This document shows positions 1-5,223 of a DNA stretch of 5,375 nucleotides, in pieces. A program made the position numbers and the translations under genes. The notes below the pieces were generated by a model. It did not search any database, was not told the origin of the DNA, and was given only the letters and a program-made list of their open reading frames with translations. Position 1 is the first letter of the stretch. Each line of letters begins with the position of its first letter. Source of the stretch: Planctomycetota bacterium (lineage in GTDB: Bacteria; Planctomycetota; Brocadiia; JAJRTI01); the NCBI GenBank assembly GCA_024278415.1, contig JAJRTI010000475.1:1-5375 (forward strand). The letters are read 5' to 3'.

Positions 1-780
1 ATTATGGGCGCCAACCCCATCAACGGCGGCTCGCACCTGTCGCGATTCGTCAACGCGGCCATGAAGTCCTACTTCACGCCGGACCGCGTGCTGGAGATGC
101 TCGCGCAGTGCGAGGGCGTCGGCATCAATGCGTGGCAGTCCTGCCCACCTAACCTCGATTTGTACCGCCAGCACCGCGACGCCGGCGGCAGAGTCCAGTA
201 CATCTCGCTCGGGGCTGATCGCGAGGACGCCCCGGACCAACTCCAACACATCCTTGATGCGGGCGCGATCGCGGTCGCGCATCATGGCGAACTCACCGAC
301 TCGTTCTTCAAGGCCGGGCAGATCGACAAGGTGCGCGAGTACTTGCGCCGGGTCCGCGACGCGGGCGTCAGGGTCGGAGTGTCCACGCACATGCCGGCCG
401 TCATCGATCACGTCGAGAGCGCAGGCTGGGACGTGGACTTCTACATGTGCTGCGTGTACGAACGCCACCGCACGCGGGAGGAGCTAAAGGCGCTGCTGGG
501 GCGCGTGCCCATCCCCATTCGGGAGGTTTACTTGGAGGAGGATCCCCCGCGCATGTTCGCGGCCATGCGCGCGACGGACAAGCCTTGCCTCGCATTCAAG
601 GTCCTCGCGGCCGGGCGGCTCTGCGACCGACAGGAGACGGTCGAGCAGGCGTTCCGCCAGACTTTCGAGCAGATCAAGCCCACCGACGCGGTCATCGTGG
701 GCATGTGGCCGCAGCATGAGGACCAGGTGGGGATCAACGCGGGGTACGTGCGGCGATTCAGTGCGCTGAGCCGGGGGTGA
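1..780 (+). CDS. Aldo/keto-reductase-like TIM-barrel protein, 5' partial, function unknown
   Basis: The reading frame is open to the first base of the window, and the first codons read I-M-G-A-N-P-I. In relatives of this kind, 'L-I-x-G-x-N-P' closes the first beta strand after a short N-terminal segment, so the Met at position 4 is probably internal and the true start lies upstream. About 259 codons are visible, ending in TGA. Alternating strands and helices fit a TIM barrel: GINAWQS near residue 40, VQYISLGAD, AIAVAHHGE, VRVGVSTHMPAVIDH near 125, DVDFYMCCVYE near 145, PCLAFKVLAAGRL near 200 and AVIVGMWPQ near 230. The family resembles 'aldo/keto reductase' hypothetical proteins of planctomycete-type genomes. 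I see no confirmed catalytic tetrad and do not assign a reaction. The stop is only 2 bp from the converging hepT stop, so the two genes are arranged tail to tail. Confidence 0.82.
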   Translation: MMGANPINGGSHLSRFVNAAMKSYFTPDRVLEMLAQCEGVGINAWQSCPPNLDLYRQHRDAGGRVQYISLGADREDAPDQLQHILDAGAIAVAHHGELTDSFFKAGQIDKVREYLRRVRDAGVRVGVSTHMPAVIDHVESAGWDVDFYMCCVYERHRTREELKALLGRVPIPIREVYLEEDPPRMFAAMRATDKPCLAFKVLAAGRLCDRQETVEQAFRQTFEQIKPTDAVIVGMWPQHEDQVGINAGYVRRFSALSRG

Positions 781-782
781 GC

Positions 783-1208
783 CTACTCTCCGCCCTGCTC
801 AATCAGCGCCAGGAGCCGCTCCAAGAACCCCCTGATGTCCCCCAGCTCGCTGGCGACGATGTGGTGCACCATGTGCATGTCGATGCGGTTGTAGAGGTGG
901 ACCACACGGTTTCGGAACTGGACCATCTTGACGTAGATCGCCGCCCGTTCATCGCTGATCAGCCGTTGCTCCCTGAGCACCTCAATGACGTCCACGCTGC
1001 TTGCTGGGGTGCGCAACCCCAGGCTGCTCGCCACGTACGCCGCGACATCGACCAGCGCTTGGACAGACGTCTGGAGCAGGTGAAGTGCCGATGTCGTGTT
1101 CCGGAAATCGCCCACGAACGTATCATAGTCGTCCACCGGCAACTGGCGAAGCCGGTCGAGATTGTCGACGACCAGGTCGATCTTCGTTTGCACGTCGCGC
1201 ACGTTCAC
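783..1208 (-). CDS. hepT: HepT-type HEPN toxin (DUF86 family), RNase-like
   Basis: This is a 141-residue, mostly helical protein of the usual length for the HepT/DUF86 family. Near the C-terminus it has R99-N-R-V-V-H104-L-Y106, a perfect RX4HXY motif. In the HEPN superfamily this motif forms the RNase active site, and in studied MntA-HepT pairs the Tyr is AMPylated by the antitoxin. The predicted role, a cytoplasmic toxin that cleaves RNA unless modified by MntA, rests on family knowledge. The start is GTG (1208-1206), sharing GTGA with the mntA stop. This 4-nt overlap implies translational coupling, with the antitoxin made first. The stop is TAG at 785-783, 2 bp from the converging upstream gene. 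The frame looks intact and nothing essential is missing, so the toxin is probably functional. Confidence 0.9.
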   Translation of the reverse strand: MNVRDVQTKIDLVVDNLDRLRQLPVDDYDTFVGDFRNTTSALHLLQTSVQALVDVAAYVASSLGLRTPASSVDVIEVLREQRLISDERAAIYVKMVQFRNRVVHLYNRIDMHMVHHIVASELGDIRGFLERLLALIEQGGE

Positions 1209-1708
1209 AGTTGCGCAAGCCTCCTGCGGACGCCCTGCATATGGTAACGCTCGAACAACCGAAGCGTGGGCAGGAAGTCAAAGTAGCGCGAGAGCAGATC
1301 TGCCTCATACTTCGCACGTTCCTCGCAGCTTCGCTCATATAGCAGTGTCCCCCGGCTCACAACTCCGAACTGGAACGCCAGCGGCTGTTCAGCCAGAACG
1401 ACGAGGTCCACAGGAGCGCTGGTCGCCCGCTGGACGGCCGTCTCGATCTTGGCAAGCTGCTGCGCCCCGTCGGGCGTCGCTGCTCCCGGCCCGTTGAAGA
1501 CCACGCCGATGTCGAGATCACTGCCCGGACGCGCCCGGCCTTCACAGCGTGACCCAAACGCATATGCCGCCACCAAGCCGAGGCAATCCCTCCAGTCCAC
1601 CGCCCGCCTCAGACCGTCCAAGAGAGCATCGTGCGCGTCCGCGCCTGCCGGCCGCAGTGTCGCCTTGCCCCGCGACAACCCATGAACATCTGTCTCGTGC
1701 TGTAGCAT
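1205..1708 (-). CDS. mntA: MntA-type minimal nucleotidyltransferase antitoxin
   Basis: This 167-residue protein has the DNA polymerase beta-like nucleotidyltransferase signature G52-S53-X10-D64-L-D66 (FGSRCEGRARPGSDLDIGV). A third acidic residue, D101, sits in PVDLVVL, followed by the family-typical PLAFQFGVVSRGTLLYE strand-turn. In characterised MntA-HepT systems the enzyme transfers AMP from ATP to the toxin's RX4HXY tyrosine and so neutralises it. That role is transferred here by family and by gene order. I chose ATG at 1708. An in-frame GTG at 1759 would add 17 residues, but it lies only about 5 nt after the likely transcription start of the promoter at 1771-1799. Neither start has a clear Shine-Dalgarno sequence. 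The C-terminal tail (RYFDFLPTLRLFERY...) is helical and arginine-rich. The gene overlaps hepT by 4 nt. Confidence 0.88.
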   Translation of the reverse strand: MLQHETDVHGLSRGKATLRPAGADAHDALLDGLRRAVDWRDCLGLVAAYAFGSRCEGRARPGSDLDIGVVFNGPGAATPDGAQQLAKIETAVQRATSAPVDLVVLAEQPLAFQFGVVSRGTLLYERSCEERAKYEADLLSRYFDFLPTLRLFERYHMQGVRRRLAQL

Positions 1709-1770
1709 GTTTGGCCGGACAAAACTCGGAGAAGAACTGCCCTTTGCAGGATGCAACACGAACGCGTACG

Positions 1771-1799
1771 AGTCTATCCTCGCTGCCGGGCACTGTCAA
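1771..1799 (-). promoter_or_regulatory. Sigma70-type promoter of the mntA-hepT operon
   Basis: On the minus strand the sequence reads TTGACA (1799-1794), a 17-nt spacer, then TAGACT (1776-1771). The -35 box matches consensus fully and the -10 box matches 4 of 6 positions. Transcription would start near 1764, giving a leader of about 56 nt before the ATG at 1708. It points only toward mntA. I found no equally good promoter for the divergent arabinofuranosidase gene in the 174 bp between the two genes. This is a motif match without experimental support. Confidence 0.55.
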
Positions 1800-1882
1800 G
1801 GTTGCGACTGGGGCAAGAGTCTGGTATCCCTCTTGGCTGTGCCGATTGCCCCATGCCGCGGCCCGCACGCGACCGAGCCGCG

Positions 1883-3820
1883 ATGCGAAACCTCCCTTTC
1901 GCCCTCCTTGCCGCTATGCCCATCTCCACACACATCTGTTGCCTCCTCATTCTGCCCGTGGCTGCATGGCCGCAGGAGAACCTCCTCCTCAACCCCGGCT
2001 TCGAGTCCGGCGTCCAGGCCTGGCGCACGCTGGGCAGCCCGCGCTACCAGGTGCTCGCCGCGGCCGGGCGCAACGGCTCCAAGGGCCTGCGCTACCAGAA
2101 GCTCAAGGACGATGGCGGACCCAAGGAGAACTCGCACTTCGACCAGGAGGTCGACGTCGAGCCCCAGTCATTCTACGTGGCGAGTGCGTGGGTGAACGCG
2201 GGGGCCGGCCTGCGGCCGGTGCTGCGCATCGCGACAATGGACTGGGCCACGCTCGCGCTCGCCATCGCTGAGCCGAAGCCAGGCTGGCAGGAGATCCGCA
2301 CGCAGGTCAAGACCGGCCAGCACAAGCGCCTGCGCTTCCAACTCTTCCTGGGCGCCAAGACCGACCGCCGCGAATCCGCGATCGGCACGACTCGCTGCGA
2401 CGACGCGGTCCTGCGCAAGTGCTCGCCGCAGGAGATGAAGGCGATGCGCTCGTGCAACGTGACGGTCGACGTCGGCAAGAGGCTGCGCCCAGTCAACCCG
2501 CTCTTCTTCGGCGTGAACTCGCTCTTCTGGATCGAGACCGACCAGGCGGTTGCGGACGGCAAGATCGCCAAGCAACTCAGGGCCATGCCCTGCACGCTGC
2601 TGCGCTACCCGGCCGGCGAGGCCGCGGATAACTACCACTGGAAGACGCACACGCTGAACAACAAGAAGAGGTGGCCCTCCCGCGACACGCCCGACAACAT
2701 GGACACGGACGAGTTCATGGCCTGGCGCAGCCAGATCGGAGCGGAGCCGATCTTCGTGGTGAACCTCGAATCGTGCTACGTGAACGGCGATCCCGCGGCT
2801 GGGCCCAAGGAGGCCGCGGAGTGGGTGCGGTACTGCAACAAGGACAAGGGCTACAACGTGCGCTACTGGGAGATCGGCAACGAGACCTACCTCAAGGGCA
2901 CGTACTTCCCCATGACCGCCAAGCAGTACGCGGACGCGTTCGTGAAGTTCGCCAAGGCCATGAAAGCCGTGGACCCGACGATCCAGATCGGCGCGATCGG
3001 CCCCATGGGGATCGACGCCCCCGCGGCGATCGAGCGAAACAAGCGCGGGCCGGCGTGGTGGCCTACGGTCCTCGATGCGGCCGGCGACTTGCTCGGGTTC
3101 GTGGTCGTGCATCGCTACTATAACGTAGCGGATTACCAGCGCTTCGAGTGGGGCGCGCTGCGCGTGGACGAGCCCATCGCCAAGCTCCGCAGCTTGCTCG
3201 AAGAGCGCTACCCCGGCCGCTACATCCCCATCGCTCTAACCGAGTGGAATACGTGGCGCAAGACGAAGGCCCGCGGCATCGCGCAAGCGCTCATGGTCGC
3301 GGAACTCATCGGCCGCTACCTCGAGGGGGGCGTGGACATGGCCAACTTCTGGCCCATGCGCCTCACCGGCAAGAAGTCCACGTTCCGCTCGCTGCTCGAT
3401 AGCGACACCAACGAGCCGCGTCCTCCCTATCACGTGATGAAGCTCTTCGCATCGAACCTCGCGCAAGGCTGGTCGCAGGATCTTGTGGCCGCGCCCATGG
3501 CCAAGGTTCTTGCGCGCGCGTCGCACTTGGTCCAGGCCGACGCGTCGAGCGTGCAGGTCTACACGTGCGCCGGCCTGAGCGCCGATGGCCGCAAGCTGGC
3601 GGTCTTCCTCGTGAACAAGTCGACGTGGCCGCAGGGCATGGAGGTGAAGGTGAGCATCGCCGGCTTCCCGACGTCGGCCGCAGAGATGACCACCTTGACC
3701 GCGCCGGCGCTGGGGTCGGAAGACGTGGTGCTAAAGACGCTGACGCTCAAGCCCATAGACGGCCAGATGCAACTCAAGCTGCCGCCCCATTCACTGACAG
3801 TGGTGCAGGTCCACGAGTAG
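1883..3820 (+). CDS. Secreted CBM-linked alpha-L-arabinofuranosidase-like glycoside hydrolase (GH51-type, clan GH-A)
   Basis: This 645-residue protein probably hydrolyses terminal alpha-L-arabinofuranosyl groups of plant polysaccharides outside the cytoplasm. Domains in order: a signal peptide at about 1-28 (hydrophobic ICCLLILPVAA, cleavage likely after V-A-A28); a CBM4/9-like beta-sandwich at about 32-178, opening NLLLNPGFESG...W and closing CDDAVLRK; a catalytic (beta/alpha)8 barrel at about 190-525; and a C-terminal beta domain to 645. GH51-like signatures are LRYPAGEAADNYHW near 240, YWEIGNE with acid/base E334, VVVHRYYN, and ALTEWNTW with nucleophile E454. Substrate specificity is inferred. 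The frame is open back to 1751, but ATG 1883 is the first start that gives a signal peptide; ATG 1916 is a possible shorter start. No clear Shine-Dalgarno precedes either. The gene diverges from mntA. It ends in TAG, and no convincing terminator hairpin with a T-tract follows. Confidence 0.85.
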   Translation: MRNLPFALLAAMPISTHICCLLILPVAAWPQENLLLNPGFESGVQAWRTLGSPRYQVLAAAGRNGSKGLRYQKLKDDGGPKENSHFDQEVDVEPQSFYVASAWVNAGAGLRPVLRIATMDWATLALAIAEPKPGWQEIRTQVKTGQHKRLRFQLFLGAKTDRRESAIGTTRCDDAVLRKCSPQEMKAMRSCNVTVDVGKRLRPVNPLFFGVNSLFWIETDQAVADGKIAKQLRAMPCTLLRYPAGEAADNYHWKTHTLNNKKRWPSRDTPDNMDTDEFMAWRSQIGAEPIFVVNLESCYVNGDPAAGPKEAAEWVRYCNKDKGYNVRYWEIGNETYLKGTYFPMTAKQYADAFVKFAKAMKAVDPTIQIGAIGPMGIDAPAAIERNKRGPAWWPTVLDAAGDLLGFVVVHRYYNVADYQRFEWGALRVDEPIAKLRSLLEERYPGRYIPIALTEWNTWRKTKARGIAQALMVAELIGRYLEGGVDMANFWPMRLTGKKSTFRSLLDSDTNEPRPPYHVMKLFASNLAQGWSQDLVAAPMAKVLARASHLVQADASSVQVYTCAGLSADGRKLAVFLVNKSTWPQGMEVKVSIAGFPTSAAEMTTLTAPALGSEDVVLKTLTLKPIDGQMQLKLPPHSLTVVQVHE

Positions 3821-3889
3821 AGGGACTGGGCAGCTCTGGGGTCGATGCGGCGTGGCCAACATTATGCAAGATCCAAGCCGCCTCCATCT

Positions 3890-3917
3890 TTGACAACCCA
3901 TCGAATCGCCCTATAAT
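3890..3917 (+). promoter_or_regulatory. Near-perfect sigma70 promoter, now separated from its likely gene by a mobile element
   Basis: TTGACA (3890-3895) and TATAAT (3912-3917) match both consensus boxes exactly, with a 16-nt spacer. The next bases are the 9-bp duplication TAATCAATT (3914-3922, overlapping the -10 box) and then the element at 3923. Removing the element and one duplicate copy would place the -10 box 36 nt upstream of the ATG at 4370, an ordinary leader that includes the AGGAGAGG ribosome site at 4355-4362. Today the distance is 452 nt. The reconstructed site also contains CTATAATCAATTATAG, a 16-nt inverted repeat over the -10 box that could have been an operator. Promoter activity and the former linkage are inferences. 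Confidence 0.6.
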
Positions 3918-3922
3918 CAATT
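3914..3922. repeat. Left copy of 9-bp target site duplication TAATCAATT
   Basis: TAATCAATT directly abuts the left terminal inverted repeat at 3923 and is repeated exactly at 4330-4338, directly after the right terminal repeat. AT-rich 9-mers are rare in this GC-rich DNA, so chance placement at both ends is unlikely. Confidence 0.75.
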
Positions 3923-4329
3923 GGGCGTAACTCGCGCGCCGCTCTCTTAGACGATCTTGGTCTGCCCCATACGAGCGTCTGGGCTTCCCTCTTGATGCCC
4001 CTATCGACGCAGTGGAGGCAAATGTGGTGACTACAACAAGTACGGAAACCAAGCTGGCTAATGGCGCGACGAAGTCGCACAGGCATAAAGCCTTGGGCTT
4101 TAGCCCAAGGTCACCGATGCCAATGGGCACAGCGCTCTGAAGGAGCGCCGGAACGGGGCACGGAAACGGGGCCGCATGCGGCGGGACATCGGCCGGCTCC
4201 CCCGCGCCTACAGCGCGGGGGCCTGTGCCTGCCGCCTTTGTCCTTGGGCTGAAGCCCAAGGCTATACCCCGGCACCCCGTCGGGGTGCGTGCATGAGCCT
4301 TCGTATTGGGCGGAGCGCGAGTTACGCTC
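3923..4329 (+). mobile_element. MITE-like non-autonomous element with terminal inverted repeats and a hairpin-composite interior (copy 1)
   Basis: The 407-bp element starts GGGCGTAACTCGCGC (3923-3937), and its right end read in reverse complement is GAGCGTAACTCGCGC (4329-4315), a 14/15 match. Exact 9-bp direct repeats, TAATCAATT, flank it. The right-hand 150 bp (4178-4327) recurs inverted at 5226-5375 with about ten mismatches by my count, and the homology stops at the same terminus, which fixes the boundary independently. No open frame inside resembles a protein, so mobility would need a transposase supplied in trans. The left third (about 3938-4062) has no obvious palindromes beyond a weak AGACG/CGTCT pair; the rest is a chain of hairpins. 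A 9-bp duplication occurs in several IS families, so I do not assign one. Confidence 0.72.
4066..4288. repeat. Array of six different short hairpins inside element copy 1
   Basis: The palindromes in order are: GCGAC-gaa-GTCGC (4066-4078); CCTTGGGCTTTAGCCCAAGG (4091-4110); GCGCTC-tgaag-GAGCGC (4132-4148); a 9-bp stem CCCCCGCGC/GCGCGGGGG around ctaca (4199-4221); CCTTGGGCTGAAGCCCAAGG (4242-4261); and GCACCCC-gtc-GGGGTGC (4272-4288). The second and fifth are near-identical copies that differ only in the loop. The others are unrelated in sequence but share a design of 5-9 bp stems with 2-5 nt loops. None has a T-tract, so they are not typical terminators. Spacing is irregular. Confidence 0.8.
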
Positions 4330-4338
4330 TAATCAATT
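4330..4338. repeat. Right copy of 9-bp target site duplication TAATCAATT
   Basis: This is an exact copy of 3914-3922, directly after the right terminal repeat. It is followed by ATAG, which with the left flank restores the palindrome CTATAATCAATTATAG when the element is removed. Confidence 0.75.
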
Positions 4339-4369
4339 ATAGACAGTTCCTCCCAGGAGAGGCGAGAAC

Positions 4370-4618
4370 ATGGATAGCACATTGAGTTACATCGAAGCCC
4401 TTGCGCGCGAGACGAAGAAACCGCAAGAGGAGGTCATGACACTAGCCTTCCGGGTGGGGGCGAGGCAATTGTGGCGAGAGCATGTGCTTGGCCAATACTT
4501 GCGCAGGCAAGTATCGCGAGAGGCAGCGGTCGAAGCGGTGGGCATTGACTAGGTGGAGTTGGCGGAGAAGCAGCGCGACGCCATGCAGGAGGATATCGCA
4601 TGGGCAATGGGGGAATAG
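4370..4618 (+). pseudogene. Small antitoxin-like gene interrupted by an in-frame TAG
   Basis: ATG 4370 follows AGGAGAGG (4355-4362) with 7 nt spacing, a strong ribosome site. Sixty codons run to TAG at 4550-4552 (...ISR-like segment SREAAVEAVGID, stop). The same frame then continues without a break as VELAEKQRDAMQEDIAWAMGE to a second TAG at 4616-4618. The composite 'VGID-x-VELAE-Q-AM-ED-AWA' resembles the C-terminal half of small helical antitoxins that precede PIN-domain toxins, where x is usually Trp or Leu; this is from memory of the family. TGG or TTG to TAG is a single change. The protein is therefore probably truncated from about 81 to 60 residues. Its presumed promoter is cut off by the element upstream. 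A genuinely 60-residue protein is the alternative, but the in-frame family-like tail argues against it. Confidence 0.6.
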
Positions 4619-4752
4619 TGGCGCAGAAGGAGACGGCGATCATGGACCTCAGGGAATCCGTAGCCATCGCCACGGGCGCGTATACGCGGACGCTGATCGC
4701 CCTGGGGAATACCACATCAGCCATCAACCATCCGCCGCCACCGCGACGATAG
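4600..4752 (+). CDS. Short 50-residue ORF overlapping the antitoxin-like gene, possible remnant of its partner
   Basis: ATG 4600 sits 7 nt after a perfect AGGAGG (4587-4592) and overlaps the end of the preceding frame by 19 nt, as the second gene of a toxin-antitoxin pair often does. The product begins MGNGGIVAQKETAIMDLRES and ends HPPPPRR at TAG 4750-4752. An internal ATG at 4642 also has a good ribosome site (AGAAGGAG, 4625-4632). I do not recognise the sequence: it lacks the opening hydrophobic strand and Asp of a PIN toxin. Its last 29 bases run antisense into the aspartoacylase fragment that ends at 4724. This suggests the original 3' end was lost at a junction near 4710-4726. It could also be non-coding. 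Confidence 0.3.
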   Translation: MGNGGIVAQKETAIMDLRESVAIATGAYTRTLIALGNTTSAINHPPPPRR

Positions 4753-5223
4753 CCGCCGCCTGGCCTTCGGCCGCGTACGGGTGCATGAACGGCCGCGTGT
4801 GCTCCTCGCCCTTCTCATGGACGGGGCCGATCTCGTACACGTAGCCCGACACCGGGGCCCGCACTTCGATCGTGTCCAGCCGGTCCACAGTGAACATGTG
4901 CCCAAGCGACTCGCCCTCCTCGATCCAGTCCGCAGGCTCGCGCCCGGCCGGCACGAAGACGCCCGCGGCCGGCGCAGGCGCCTCCACCATCTCCGCGTCG
5001 TTGATCCAAACGACTGGCTCGTCCTCCCCCTCGATGTTGCCGGGCAGCATGCCGAAGTGCCGGAAGGCATTGCGCAGACCGCGCAGCCCCATCTCGATCT
5101 GCCGCGGCCAGAAGCCATACTACCCAGCGAACTCGACCGCGACGGTCATGCGATCCGTGTCGTGGAAGTAAGCCGATAGGGTGCACGGCGTGGCAGGCTC
5201 GACACGCGGTGCAATCACCTCAT
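4724..5223 (-). pseudogene. C-terminal fragment of an aspartoacylase / succinylglutamate desuccinylase-family gene, with in-frame TAG
   Basis: Read on the minus strand from the element boundary at 5223, the frame gives ...CTLSAYFHDTDRMTVAVEFAG, then TAG (5122-5120), then YGFWPRQIEMGLRGLRNAFRHFGMLPG and on to TGA at 4726-4724. VEFAG fits the strand carrying the catalytic Glu of AstE/AspA zinc carboxypeptidase-like enzymes. 'GLRGLRN-FRHFGMLPG' is typical of the following helix. The tail (AGVFVPAGREPADWIEEGESLG...VRAPVSGYVYEIG) is the lipoyl-like C-terminal barrel. The N-terminal zinc-binding half is absent: the frame runs into element copy 2 at 5224. A restart at ATG 5092 would yield 122 residues without a catalytic site. 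The TAG replaces one residue, for example Trp or Gln. I therefore call it a broken gene, though sequencing error at the TAG remains possible. Confidence 0.7.

Noticed and set aside
774..790. Near-abutting stops at 780 and 783 as a sign of a frameshifted or fused gene
   Set aside because: The genes are on opposite strands and both end with family-appropriate C-termini. This is a plain convergent junction.
1709..1759. GTG 1759 as the mntA start (184 residues)
   Set aside because: It would lie about 5 nt after the predicted transcription start, and the extra 17 residues show no family resemblance.
1751..1882. ATG 1751 as the arabinofuranosidase start
   Set aside because: It would put 44 polar, Arg/Cys-rich residues before the signal peptide and would overlap the mntA promoter. 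ATG 1883 gives a normal export signal.
2168..3112. Long antisense frame (314 codons) opposite the arabinofuranosidase gene
   Set aside because: It is a shadow of a GC-rich coding strand: the composition is Arg/Val/His-rich with no motif, and the sense strand has clear catalytic domains.
4242..4261. CCTTGGGCTGAAGCCCAAGG as a Rho-independent terminator
   Set aside because: No T-tract follows on either strand, and the same hairpin recurs within mobile repeats rather than after genes.
4066..4288. Possible CRISPR array because of repeated palindromes
   Set aside because: Only the CCTTGGGCT hairpin recurs within the stretch. The other palindromes differ in sequence and the spacing is irregular, so there is no repeat-spacer pattern.
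4550..5122. Genetic recoding of TAG as a sense codon
   Set aside because: hepT and the arabinofuranosidase gene end in TAG at natural protein ends, so TAG works as a stop here. Gene decay is simpler.
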